This document shows positions 37,601 to 46,440 of a stretch of DNA of 64,000 nt, in pieces. A program made the translations under genes and the position numbers. Location: assembly GCF_036370855.1 (NCBI RefSeq), contig NC_088102.1, forward strand, positions 18,519,001-18,583,000, read 5' to 3'. Each line of letters begins with the position of its first letter. The stretch's first letter is position 1. Under the pieces are notes generated by a model that ran no database searches, was not told the DNA's origin, and saw only the letters and a program-made list of their open reading frames with translations. The stretch comes from Dromaius novaehollandiae (taxonomy: Eukaryota > Chordata > Aves > Casuariiformes > Dromaiidae).

Positions 37601-39881
37601 CTGTCATTCACAGGTGGAAATCTTGTTGGTATTTTGCTTATTCAGAGGTCAGCACTCCAGAAGTAAATAGATTTGTATAGAGAGAGCCTGTGGAGAATGT
37701 GAAAAAGGGGGGTTTTAAAATGACTAGGCAAACAGAAGTTTGTAATTGCATATACGAAGGAGTGTTCACTATGGATTAATATTTAAAGGGGATAATTATA
37801 GTTGCTGAATTGATATAATGAAAACAGTGAACTATAGGAGATGCTAAGCAAAGGCCCGGTTTTGTAAAGTACATTAAATACTAAATAATGAATTTGATCA
37901 TTCACTTCTGCAGTGAAACCACTGTTTGAGAGCACAGTTTTGTCATACTGAGAACTTGCCCTTCAGATGCAGGAGTTCTGGAGTTCTGAATGGAAACATG
38001 GATATATCTATCTTCTTCAGCAGTTGTCCTAAATACATTGCACTCCTTTCTATATTTTAGGTTAAAATATTTTAACTTCAAATCAGTTATTGTTTGTTCA
38101 AGTGTGTGTTTAGTAGCATAAGTCTGTTTTTCTTGGTTAAAACTGACTTCATTAAGGAAACAATGTAATGATCCATTTGCAAGAGCTGACATAATTTTGA
38201 ACATGTTCATTTATTGATTTTTTTCATGTGTGTGCAGTTTTCCTTCAGGTTAGAAGTCTTTATTAGATAGAATGTTTCTATTCAAAATGCAAGAAGTATA
38301 GACTTAGTATGGATGATATTTTTGTTCTGTGCTCTTTACACAACTTGTGAGGTACTAGTAATTAACAATAATTAGCAAAATGTCTTTCATTAGACACAGT
38401 AAATACAAGTAGAAATTTTAACTCTTCTGGAAGACTGATAGGCCTTTCTTTGCAGGATTGCTTACAGGGATGTGCAAGGAGAAGAATGCAGTGCTACAAC
38501 TTCTACACACTCTGTGGATCATGTCAGCACTGTAACTAGTGCCCCCCAAGCCTTAGGCTTTTGTGTTTCTACACACATGGGTGTGCATGCAATTACTGTG
38601 CTCTAAAATATGAAATGTAAGCAGAGGGGTTAAATCTGTAGTGAGGAAACAAGTGCTTCCTGGCTCCCCTGCACTGAAATTCTTGGTTATAGTATTACAT
38701 TTGTTCTACACTGAGTACCTTGTTTAGGTTAATAATTGCAAGTTGTTTAAAGCAGGTTTACATTTTGACAGTTTAACAGTACATTGTAATTCACTTTACT
38801 GCACATTAGATATAACATATTTAGGAAGCAGCTATTACTGTAGCACAACCACTTCTCGAAGGAATGAAGAAACCTTATCCTAGCAGGAAGGTGGAAGATG
38901 GAGAATATGTTTGTTCTTTAAGCAATGCAGGGAACTTGCTGGCTAAGGTTAGTCTAGGCAAAGGTAGATTAGGAAAATGTCATTCAGAATGACAGAAAGT
39001 ACCCTAGATATGATTGTTTGGTTTCTGCTTTGTTTCCATGGACTGATTTCTTTTTTCTTTCCCAGTGTACTCAGCCCCTGCTAAATGAACTGATGCCAGA
39101 TATTGCAATGGGTGTGTCAGCAATGTCTCTGAAAGACAGAAGATTGCCAGAACTCACTGTTGACACAGAATTAAGCCAGGCAGTCACAGAGGTAGGATCA
39201 GGTCCACCGCAGCACATTTCATGTATTCAGAGCAGGCACATGCCCACATCTCGAAAGAAACATGCAATAGAGCAAAAAGTAGATGCTCGAGAAAATCAGC
39301 AGGAATATCCTGACTTTTATGACTTCTCTAATGCTGCATGCAGACCTTCCACTCCAGCACCTAACAGACACAGTCCTTCACCTTCACAAGGCATGTATTT
39401 TGGCCCAGATTTATATAGCCACAACAAGGCATCACCAAGTGGCTTAAAGTCAGCCTACCTACCTACCCAGATATCTCCTAAAAAGCAAGAGGATTCTAGG
39501 AGGGAATACCTGCTCCCCCAAGATGGGCATCAACACAGACAAAAGACTGAGCCAATACACCTCGATGTCTTAGAACAACCTCCCCAGCGGCTGGACTTGG
39601 CATTGGCTACCCAGGAAAATGCTGGTAATGGCCCAGTTCACATCAGGGGAAGAACAAAAATGGAAACTGACTTAACCTATGGCCTAACCTCTAACAGACC
39701 TTCGCTCTCTGCGTACACCTCTGAAATGCAAGAAGAGAGACCAAGTAGGAGACTGGCAGATGATGAGCCGTTGGAACATGGAACACAGAGAAATGCAGAC
39801 TTGGAAAGAGAAGATGGAGTAAGCAGAGGAAGGAGGTCTCCAAGCAAACCAGACTTCTTGTATAAAAAATCCGCCCTATGA
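6665..39881 (+). CDS. BTBD7: BTBD7, BTB/POZ domain-containing protein 7 (ten coding exons)
   Basis: The coding exons are 6665-6746, 11972-13051, 24561-24769, 26507-26582, 28958-29118, 29408-29551, 31402-31591, 35349-35527, 36831-37259 and 39066-39881. They sum to 3366 nt and give 1121 residues with no internal stop; every intron is GT-AG. The product matches vertebrate BTBD7 (human 1132 residues) nearly end to end. Domains: an N-terminal MGANAS myristoylation-type motif, a lysine-rich patch (about 55-76), BTB 1 (about 141-208), BTB 2 (about 245-339), a BACK region (from about 374 into exons 3-4), a run of prolines (about 756-766), an alanine tract (838-842), and a long polar tail ending in KKSAL. 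The family controls epithelial cell dynamics and cleft formation in branching organs, through Snail2 and E-cadherin in published mouse work. BTB proteins often act as cullin-3 adaptors, but that role is inference here. The start is supported by an in-frame stop at 6653-6655, A at -3 and G at +4. The protein is shorter than human mainly in the Ala/Thr stretch at the end of exon 9. Confidence 0.97.
6747..11971 (+). other. BTBD7 intron 1 (5.2 kb)
   Basis: A GT-AG intron between phase-1 junctions. I see no nested gene. It is AT-rich with a short (AT)n run near 11475, and its 3' end is a good pyrimidine tract, TTTTCCTTTTTGCCTTCAG. Confidence 0.8.
11972..13051 (+). CDS. BTBD7: BTBD7 coding exon 2: basic patch and both BTB domains
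   Basis: This large 1080-nt exon has phase 1 at both ends. It encodes the rest of Gly28 through Gln387 and the first base of residue 388. It holds the lysine-rich patch (about 55-76), BTB 1 with the core CTDVDLIF at residue 141 and LHYLYTGEFG near 199-208, and BTB 2 with CYYDVVLSF at 245 and the ending MYTDVVDL near 332-339. The donor is GTATGT. Read-through into the intron adds only one Met before a TAA at 13057-13059. Confidence 0.96.
13077..13082 (+). promoter_or_regulatory. Canonical AATAAA just inside BTBD7 intron 2
   Basis: The AATAAA lies 25 nt past the exon 2 donor. A moderately GT-rich stretch follows at about 13095-13125. It could serve an intronic polyadenylation event that yields a truncated two-BTB protein. 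Use is not shown by the sequence. Confidence 0.45.
13752..13769 (+). repeat. Poly-G tract, 18 bp
   Basis: An uninterrupted run of 18 G on the BTBD7 sense strand in intron 2. Able in principle to form a G-quadruplex; also a likely source of sequencing error and length polymorphism. Confidence 0.9.
15935..16036 (+). repeat. Compound microsatellite (CT)32 (GT)9 (AC)n
   Basis: (CT)32 at 15935-15998 runs directly into (GT)9 at 15999-16016, then ACAC repeats with a single G interruption to about 16036. The GT and AC blocks are complementary and can fold on each other; the CT block is a homopurine/homopyrimidine tract. Confidence 0.93.
17221..17244 (+). repeat. Interrupted poly-C tract C9-A-C14
   Basis: C9, one A, then C14 in intron 2, preceded by a short (CT)n. 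The opposite strand is G-quadruplex-prone. Confidence 0.85.
17642..17672 (+). repeat. Perfect 12-bp inverted repeat, 7-nt loop
   Basis: ATCTATTTAAAT at 17642-17653 is the exact reverse complement of ATTTAAATAGAT at 17661-17672, with CTATCCT between. It lies deep in BTBD7 intron 2. The stem is AT-rich, so a stable RNA hairpin is modest. Confidence 0.85.
22493..22520 (+). repeat. Perfect 12-bp inverted repeat, 4-nt loop
   Basis: CTTATATCAGTG at 22493-22504 and CACTGATATAAG at 22509-22520 are exact reverse complements around a GTTA loop. It lies in intron 2, about 2 kb before exon 3. It is too short for a microRNA precursor by itself. Confidence 0.85.
24561..24769 (+). CDS. BTBD7: BTBD7 coding exon 3: BACK region, first part
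   Basis: The 209-nt exon encodes the rest of residue 388 through Gln457. Acceptor TTTTGTTCCCTAG, donor GTAACT. It carries the conserved stretch beginning CEDIIAESISLDTLIAILKW. Confidence 0.95.
24770..26506 (+). other. BTBD7 intron 3 (1.7 kb)
   Basis: A GT-AG intron. Its 3' end contains the (TG)21(GC)4 tract, 46 nt from the exon 4 acceptor. No gene is seen inside. Confidence 0.85.
26412..26460 (+). repeat. (TG)21(GC)4 microsatellite upstream of exon 4
   Basis: 21 TG units (26412-26453) flow into four GC units (26453-26460). Alternating purine-pyrimidine DNA of this kind favours Z-DNA; as RNA it is a UG repeat, the known binding site of TDP-43 and CELF proteins. The exon 4 acceptor AG is at 26505-26506. 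Confidence 0.93.
26507..26582 (+). CDS. BTBD7: BTBD7 coding exon 4
   Basis: A 76-nt exon encoding residues 458-482 and the first base of residue 483. Pyrimidine tract TTTCTCTTTCTACCAG, donor GTAAGG. The length is not a multiple of three, so skipping it puts exon 5 out of frame with a TGA five codons in. Confidence 0.94.
26785..27190 (+). mobile_element. CR1-type LINE 3' fragment, sense orientation
   Basis: Reads like the 3' end of an avian CR1: a leader resembling GAGAGAGCTGGG...TTAGTCTCAAGAAGAAAGG, the block ATCAATGTCTATAAGTATGT, the CCCAGTGACAGGGTGAGG block, then CACTGGAACAGGTTGCCCAG and CCTGGACATGGTCCTGGGCA. It is diverged, has no intact reading frame and is truncated at both ends. Recognition is from memory of the family, not an alignment. 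Confidence 0.85.
28646..28694 (+). repeat. (TTTA)n microsatellite, about 12 units
   Basis: A near-perfect TTTA tetranucleotide array 263 nt upstream of the exon 5 acceptor. Confidence 0.92.
28958..29118 (+). CDS. BTBD7: BTBD7 coding exon 5
   Basis: 161 nt encoding the rest of Glu483 through Ala536, including VNKRGVKRRDLDIEELREIL. Acceptor TTGTTCCTCTCACAG, donor GTAAGT. The following intron is only 289 nt (29119-29407), the shortest in the gene. Confidence 0.95.
29408..29551 (+). CDS. BTBD7: BTBD7 coding exon 6
   Basis: 144 nt, phase 0 at both ends, encoding residues 537-584 (MKRGLISTPPSDML to the final EEAK). Because it is symmetric it could be skipped without a frameshift. Donor GTAATG. 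Confidence 0.95.
29552..31401 (+). other. BTBD7 intron 6 (1.85 kb)
   Basis: A segment at about 29735-30000 differs from its surroundings: an AT-rich start with a 9-bp imperfect inverted repeat (29738-29768) followed by GC-rich sequence. It may be an old repeat. The rest shows nothing notable. Confidence 0.7.
29735..30000. repeat. Possible ancient interspersed repeat
   Basis: AATTTCAAC and GTCGAAATT (one mismatch as reverse complements) flank a run of A and T, then a GC-rich segment follows with CCAGCCAGTTTGCCGGCCC-type composition unlike the surrounding intron. This resembles degraded repeats of sauropsid genomes, but I cannot name the family. Confidence 0.3.
31402..31591 (+). CDS. BTBD7: BTBD7 coding exon 7
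   Basis: 190 nt encoding residues 585-647 and the first base of 648 (SVLDEMMVEQTDLV onward, ending ANEIP). Acceptor GCTGTCGTTGCAG, donor GTAAGG. Confidence 0.95.
32390..32530 (+). mobile_element. CR1-type LINE internal fragment (probable)
   Basis: The stretch around GCAAAATTTGCAGCTGATAA and CAAGTTGGGAGGG, then TTGTGGACAGGATTAGATG, resembles the reverse-transcriptase-end part of CR1 that encodes a 'KFADD/TKLGG'-like run. It is short, diverged and frame-broken. Confidence 0.55.
32836..32859 (+). repeat. Poly-C tract, 24 bp
   Basis: The longest C homopolymer in the window, in BTBD7 intron 7. The template strand is thus a G24 run. Confidence 0.9.
35349..35527 (+). CDS. BTBD7: BTBD7 coding exon 8
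   Basis: 179 nt encoding the rest of Val648 through Gln707 (VPNLLVVKEMIKRLQELRHT to AAELLQ). Acceptor CCTGCTCCAG, donor GTATGA, a slightly weak donor. Confidence 0.95.
35528..36830 (+). other. BTBD7 intron 8 (1.3 kb)
   Basis: Holds a degenerate tandem repeat (35694-35765) and a (GT)n/T-G rich stretch at about 35905-35980. No gene inside. Confidence 0.85.
35694..35765 (+). repeat. Degenerate tandem repeat, about four copies of an 18-nt unit
   Basis: Four imperfect copies of ATCTGATTTATAAATGTG-like sequence, the third shortened. Located 170 nt past BTBD7 exon 8. Confidence 0.75.
36831..37259 (+). CDS. BTBD7: BTBD7 coding exon 9: proline-rich segment
   Basis: 429 nt, phase 0 at both ends, encoding residues 708-850. 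Carries a proline cluster (about 756-766) and an alanine run before the closing EKQV. In human the Ala/Thr stretch here is longer, explaining most of the length difference. The donor is ambiguous by 3 nt (GTAGTAAGT), with the better site at 37260. Confidence 0.94.
37260..39065 (+). other. BTBD7 intron 9 (1.8 kb)
   Basis: A GT-AG intron ending in TTTCTTTTTTCTTTCCCAG. I see no repeat or gene in it. Confidence 0.85.
39066..39881 (+). CDS. BTBD7: BTBD7 last coding exon, C-terminal tail
   Basis: 816 nt including the stop TGA at 39879-39881, encoding residues 851-1121. The tail is polar, rich in Ser, Pro, Arg and Gln, and ends GRRSPSKPDFLYKKSAL as in other vertebrate BTBD7 proteins. No folded domain is apparent. 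Confidence 0.96.
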   Translation, partial: CTQPLLNELMPDIAMGVSAMSLKDRRLPELTVDTELSQAVTEVGSGPPQHISCIQSRHMPTSRKKHAIEQKVDARENQQEYPDFYDFSNAACRPSTPAPNRHSPSPSQGMYFGPDLYSHNKASPSGLKSAYLPTQISPKKQEDSRREYLLPQDGHQHRQKTEPIHLDVLEQPPQRLDLALATQENAGNGPVHIRGRTKMETDLTYGLTSNRPSLSAYTSEMQEERPSRRLADDEPLEHGTQRNADLEREDGVSRGRRSPSKPDFLYKKSAL

Positions 39882-40921
39882 AAGCAACCTCCAATATTTC
39901 TCTGTGCCTAAGAGTTGTAAACATACCATTCTTTAACTTTTTGGCCTGACTTCTGTTAGATAAATTCATCCATGCCAGCAGATGAATTCAGCTTTGCTCA
40001 TTCCTTTTGTATATACATTGCTTTATTAGAGACAGCATGCTATCAGTTTATTTTTAATGCTGCTTCTGGTTTCATTTTATGTGTTTTCTTTTCTCTTTTT
40101 CTTCTTTTGAGCAAACTTAATTAAGCCTTTAAAAAAAAGCTGGCACCTTTTTTTTCTACAACCTGGTAGCCTTTTGCACCCGTACATCTATTTTAGTTTA
40201 TTAGTTTTGTACTAATATGTTATACTTTATTGTCACATTTAAAGGACTGTATTTTCATACTTTTGCATTTTCCCTTTCACCTGCCAATTTCCCATGTGCA
40301 TTGGGTTGCACATTGAAATGTATTTTCTTATGAGATAGTAACAATGTGTTTATTTTTTAATTATAGAAATTCCAAAGAACAGCACATTAAAATACTACAT
40401 TTTTAGTTAGATTGGTTTTTTGTTCAGATCTGAAATGTCTTGATTTTTATCACTGCAGTAAGCATTCGGTCTAATAATGTTTTGTTTGAAAAGTCCTGGC
40501 AGCTGGTCTTATAGCAAGCCCACTCCCAAGAATTATGTTTTGGTTTTTAAGAGCAAAGGGGGATATTTAGGAGTCCAGATTCCAGTGAAATTCACTGGGA
40601 CCTGACAGTCTAATTCTGTATGCTTTGTGGTTCGGCTGTGACCATGGAGAATTCCACAATCACCAAGAAGCACTTACTAGCCAGACTAGAATTGCTGATT
40701 TGCCCATGTAGAAATAAATCTAGAAATACTGTAAAAGTAATAGTAATAACTTGTCCTTCCAGCTACCTTTATGTGGGGGTAGGTGAAAACCAGAGTTGAA
40801 GATTCATGTTAAATCCTAAAGTGTCGGGAAGACAAGGCATAGAATCTTACGCTGTTGCCTGTAGTGTAACTCTCCAATTAATAGGGTTGTCTCCAACAGA
40901 GGTGCTGAGGTGACTGCTATG

Positions 40922-40926
<5 letters not shown>

Positions 40927-40954
<28 letters not shown>
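40927..40954 (+). repeat. Genomic poly-A tract, about 28 bp, inside the BTBD7 3' UTR
   Basis: An uninterrupted A run on the sense strand, not preceded within 30 nt by AATAAA or ATTAAA. More likely a microsatellite than a retroposon tail. Confidence 0.9.
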
Positions 40955-40958
<4 letters not shown>

Positions 40959-43900
40959 TTCACTCTCAGTGATGTCATTGTGTTCCTTATCTGATTTGAA
41001 GTGTTGCTGACTTCATAATTGCAACTGTTCTGTGAACAAAATCAAAGCAAAGAGTAACTGCTTTAGCACCATGAAATGTGTGAAGCTTTAGCACTCTTAC
41101 ATCACACTTCCACTTCCCTGACCTTGCTTTTCTAAAGCACAGAAATAGGAGATTCATTGATTAACATGCAATGAAGAGGGAATGATAGTGATTTGGGCTG
41201 GTTCCCTGTCCCTGACTTGAGGTTAAACAATATGACTGGTGTAGCAGTTAGTTATTCAGTGTGTCCCTCTTAATGCTTACTGTGCAGCTCTTCCCTACTC
41301 TAAATATAACAGAGCTGCAGCGGTGATGCCACTGCAGTGTAGTCACTGCTGGTAAAGACCTGTTTGGGTTTTTTAAAGGAAGTTTCTGTAATGAAAATTT
41401 TTTTCCTGTAATTGAAAACTGTAATCCCAGGTGTGACCTAAGGGCTCTTTTAGGGTTGGTTTGGGTTGTTTCCTACAGTTCAAAATACTTAATACTATTT
41501 AAATGGAAATCTTGCAGCATTACTTTTGTTTTTAGCTGATGGCAGTTTCTTACCCATTCTGTTTCATTAAAATATGCAAGGCCCGACATTCACAACACCC
41601 TTTTCCTGAAATATTGAATCCTGAATTTTCAGTCTACCAAGTACCGTCTGGATAAATGGAAATATGGGTGTTTAAACCACTAAATCATGATGTCTCCTGC
41701 ATATGCAGGTACAGGCCTCCTGCTTTTATGAAAGCCCTGCAGATGCTCCCTTTAGGGCATGATACAGGATTGGAGGAGAAACTTAGCTAAACTGCACGGG
41801 TGATGCAAGTGTTCTGGGGGGATGGTTTTTCCTTCTGTCAGCCTTTTTTAATCTGCTTTTTGACCACAGTCAAGTCACTAAGTGGTCCTGGCCTCATCAC
41901 AAATATATGTTATTTCCTCAGAACTGCAGGGTAAAACATTCTTGAATATAAGAAGATATCAGTAGGAGGTAAGGCTACTGCAGGTTAGGGACTGAGGCGC
42001 ATTGGTTATATTTTGAAAATTTGAGCACAGTGCTGTCTTACTGTGTAACTAACCAAACACTTTGGTTTCATGCTGGTGAGCACTAGAAACAAATTAACAG
42101 TCATATCACAAAACCCTGAAACTCACTGCACTTGCATCATTAGTCTGTTAAAGTAGCTGAATCACTTAAGTCATAGCTGTCCTGAGAAGACTTACTATTC
42201 TGAATAATTTATTTTTACCTAAAATTGATAGATCTACTTTCAGAGGGAACTATTTTTAGTTACCGCTATATTTAGGTGTGGCACTGTGTGCTGGGAGAGA
42301 GATGGGGCTGAAATCTACAGATGTTGTCAATAACTCTTAGCCTGAAATTTGTGGAGATGTGGCTGATAAGACTGAGAAGTTTTGAGGTTACAGTGTGAGG
42401 GGAATCATGAAATGATTTGGCTTTGCAAATAAGCCAGTGAGAGATGGGTTTTTGCGGGGAGAGGGGGGAGGAAATGTGTCTGCTTTTTAGAATACATAAT
42501 TGCTTCTGAGGTCTCAGAAGCTGAGCAGCATTAAAAGGAAACTAGTGTTTAAAAATAGGCTCAAAATAAAAGATAAGTCCTTTTGGGGCCATAAGACAAT
42601 CAGGCCACTTGGACAATCTACACTTTCAGTTGCATATTTTGAGTTGGGAAGAAGTTAGCAGCTGACTTTAAGTGGAAGAGAAGTATTTGCCAAATTAATG
42701 GAATTGTATTTTTATACTTCAGGATAGGATTTCCTACCTAGTTGGATGGGGACGAGGGGAGAAACCATCTTTATCCTTCTTTAGAGAAGTATTACTCAGA
42801 AGCTAGTGTTCATACATCTCACTCCCGGAAAGTAGGTACAGTGGGACAGTATTGTCTCAGCTTCCTAATACACAAAGCAAATAGCCATGCTGCTCGCTAT
42901 TCTTTACTGTTCTCCATTTACTGATACTTTATTAATCAGTACAGAAGACCCTTGTTTACATGAAGCACTTTCTGATTAGGTTGGAAGTTTCCATCCAATT
43001 TATAGGAGGAAAAGGAGATGTTAAACTTGCTGACTGTATTTTGTTTGACCATAGAGGTATGAACGTTAAGCTTTCTTGGCTGAGGAAGGTTTCTGTTCAG
43101 TGTTTTATTAAAGAGAGAGTTCAGACTCTCAATTAGTAAGCAACATGCAAAAACTTTCCAATTCCCCTCTTCTTTACCTCTCCCTTTTTCCCTAATATAT
43201 TGATGAATAACTTAATTCTTGGAAAAAGATTCTTCCTTTGAAATGTTCTGTTGTTCCATAGAGTTACTGTGGTTGTGTGTTAATAACTGCTGTGCTCTTG
43301 GCAGTTTCTTATTTTTTCTGTTCTTAAGCAGTTTCCTTTCTGAAAATTAAGAGACTGTGGCCCTTCTTACTTGTAAGCCTTAGTTTTGGTCTTGGAATGT
43401 CCCGAGTGTTTATTTGTCTTATAGGTTTCTTTGTTTTTCGGGTGTTTTGAAAGAATTCACATGCTTTTTGAGGCACTGTTATTCCTTCTAATGACTATAA
43501 GCTTATAAGGTAGAAAGGTGCTGAGTTCTGCTGAATGCAGGGAACAGCTGAGAGAGAAAATTGTAAAACCATATTTGGGGGTTCTGTAATTATCTGTACT
43601 TCCAGAAGGTAGCCTTGCCTTCTGCAATGTTACATTTTCGTTTCTTGTCCTTGTGCTGTTACTGGTATAAAGTCAAGTGCCTTCAATGCTAAAGGCTCAG
43701 AAAACTTTCTTAAACTGATTTCATGTCCTATGCAAGTGTTTTTTCTACAACCTGCATAACCAGTACTTTGTAAAACTTGTTTACGCTTCAATTGTACATA
43801 GTGTTTTTTAAAAAAATAGTATTTTTATTTAGGTACCTCCAGACTTGAATTCTGGTCTTGTGTGATGCATTGTAAAACAATACATTTCTCTTTTGAGTAC

Positions 43901-43997
43901 CATTACAATTGTAAAAAGGTTTTCACTGGTTCTATTTTTCTACTGTTGCTGAGAAGCATGTAACACTGACTTTATCCTACATATAGTTGGCATTTCA

Positions 43998-44003
43998 AAT
44001 AAA
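43998..44003 (+). terminator. Probable distal BTBD7 poly(A) signal AATAAA
   Basis: AATAAA followed within about 20 nt by a GT-rich stretch, with TGTA motifs upstream near 43795. Cleavage expected near 44020. Confidence 0.65.
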
Positions 44004-44025
44004 TGGCTTGTATAGAATGTGCATG

Positions 44026-46440
44026 TGTGACTTCTCTGAGTTAACTGTTATTAGCAAGCTGCTAAATTAGTGCTGACTTACTGGCAGAACAGGACCTGTC
44101 ATCATTACTCTGTACCCTTCTATCTGACTGACTCCATGGAGGGGAAAGGAGTATTTTAATTCAAACTTCAAAGTGCCCTGGAAGGCTAAAAAGATAAAGT
44201 TTATCATTTCTTCTTCTTAAAAAAAATAAATAAATAAATAAAATGTTGATAACAATGCTTTGAATATCAAGGATATACTACAAACCAGTGTAAAAATAGG
44301 CATAATTAGTGATGTTGTTCAGGCAACTTATTAAAAGTGCTACAGTGAAATACTGTTTAGTGAGTCCTTTAGGCTGGAGTTCAATTATCTGTGACTATTC
44401 ACTATTAAAAGCAGTAGGATTACCCATACTTCAGGCAGCAGGACTTAGCCCTTGATCTAGAAAATGTTTATTTTCTGAGCAGAGCAGCTAGACAAAGACA
44501 TTCATTAAACATAGGATAACTGCAATTCAAGAAGAGAATGCTATGTCAGCTGAATATTCATTAAATCTGTTTCACAAAAAACAACAGCGTTTCATTACTT
44601 CAAAGAGATTACCGAAGTTTAGAAGTGTGTCATCCAGCAGCAGAAAACCTGAACTAGTCTCACTTTGATGTACAACAGCAGAATACTTTGGGTTATCCCC
44701 TGGCTTAAATGGGGGGATGGAGAAAGAAAGGAAGAGTACAGTATAATCTTACCGGTTTATCTTCGTTCCTACGTTTAAGAAGATAAGTTTTAAGAACAAC
44801 TTCCTAAAATTTTAATACTTTTATTTTGTTACAGGCTTTTTTGTGTTTTTGTTGGTTTGGGTTTTTTTTTTTTTTTTTAATGGCATTCTTCCATCTTAAT
44901 GTCAGAGAAGATAAGATTCCTGTTCACGTAGGGGAGAGCCTCTGGGAAGAAAGCACAACTGGATGAAGATTTGAAAGGTGGATAGTTAGGTGCTATGTCC
45001 AAGTACTTGCTGATCACTTCAGGGAAACTATGCTCCATTACAGGCAGCAATACATCCAGTACAGGCTCATGCCAAGAGCTGAACAGCATGTGTGCTCAGT
45101 GCTGACATTACGGTGTGAACTGTGGCTAAAGGACCTAATTCTTGTGGAAATTACAGCTTTAGTTCAAAGCATTTTCTGTGCCTGCCAACTCTGTAGTAAG
45201 CAGTATTTATTAGTGCATTGATAGCTTGGGCTATGCTGTTGCTGTATGGTGTAAAGTGTCTGCATGCGCTAAACATGCGAGACAAGGTCAACAGGACCTG
45301 AGGCAACACCCCTAGTGTACAACCCTCCCAGGACACAAAGGTAGCACTAACCTGCACTAACCCTTTTTTTTTTTGTACAACAAAATAACTGAATATCCTG
45401 TTCCTGTTGGACTGTGGTGAAAGGGAACTGGGAAATATCACCAAGGAAAACATGTTTTCAAGGACAAGTAACCTGATTTTGAGTGGTGTCTTGGCCCATT
45501 GAGCAGCGCTGCTTCCGGGTCACCTGGGTTTCAGAGGTGGATGTTGAATCAGTTGGGGGAAGTGGTCACAGAGGCACCTGATCTCTTATCCAGCATCTAC
45601 CCTGAGGACCACATGCTGTAAGCCATAAATAACAAGAATGACTTATCCTGTACTGGAAGGCAATGTGGAGTTGTTTGTGCCAGTTTATACATCTCAAAGC
45701 TAGATAGTATGTATTCTACATACAGCCAACTGGTAGTTTTGTTCAAGTAGGGATTTTGAGGAAAGAGAAGGAATTCAGGAAGATTGGTCAGACTAGTTTT
45801 AGCAAGCATTTCAGATGAGCTTTCAGTGATGCTACAGTAATGTGAAACTCCATACAGAAGGTAACAGGATGTCCACTTTCTAGTTCAATGGAAAGATGAA
45901 CCACAGCTGAGTAGAGCCTGTGCAGACAGTACTTAAGTTCTCCCTCTGACCTTAGCATTTAAGGAGTTTTTTGTATGTACTTGAGGGAGAACAATAAAAC
46001 TCTGAAAACTTAAGTGTTTCAGTTCAGGATGATTTGAATTCAGAGCTGGAAATAACCCCAACTGTAGTTACCTCTGGGCACTCTGTGGTCAGACTAGGGT
46101 TTTTTTTCCCCTACTTTAGCCTATTAAATGCTGAGAACTGCAAGAGAACAGAAACATAATCCTGTTCTGCTTTTTTGTCCTGCTCAACCCCCACTCTAGG
46201 GTGAGATGCCAGCAGTGATGGGACTATGCACCTTGTTTCACAACTGCCCAGAGTCAAATGGGTCAAGGCTGGAAGCAAAGATGTAGGAACGAAAGGCGTG
46301 ACTTGCAGAGACAATAGTTGACTCACTCTTACAAGCATCTTGGTCACATGGCTAAACAGGTAACCATCACACTACAATGCATTGAGCTGGACATAGATGA
46401 AAACAAAATGGCATAGCAGCAATTCAAGTACAAGACAGCA
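44026..46440. other. Convergent intergenic spacer between BTBD7 and UBR7
   Basis: About 2.4 kb between the predicted 3' ends. It contains (AAAT)n near 44221, a T17 run (44862-44878) and a 71-codon minus-strand ORF next to that run (44877-45089) that I cannot assign. I see no promoter-like sequence. Confidence 0.55.
44862..44878 (-). repeat. Poly-T tract (poly-A on the minus strand)
   Basis: T17 on the + strand, immediately after the stop of the minus-strand ORF at 44877-45089 when read on that strand. May be a retroposon tail or a simple homopolymer. Confidence 0.6.

Larger units (their letters stand above)
39882..44025 (+). other. BTBD7 3' UTR (about 4.1 kb)
   Basis: AT-rich sequence with no ORF of note. 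Possible poly(A) signals are at 40713-40718, 42565-42570 and 43998-44003. The last has a strong GT-rich element (TGTGCATGTGTGA) about 20 nt downstream and is the probable main end. A 28-A tract lies within it at 40927-40954. Confidence 0.7.
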
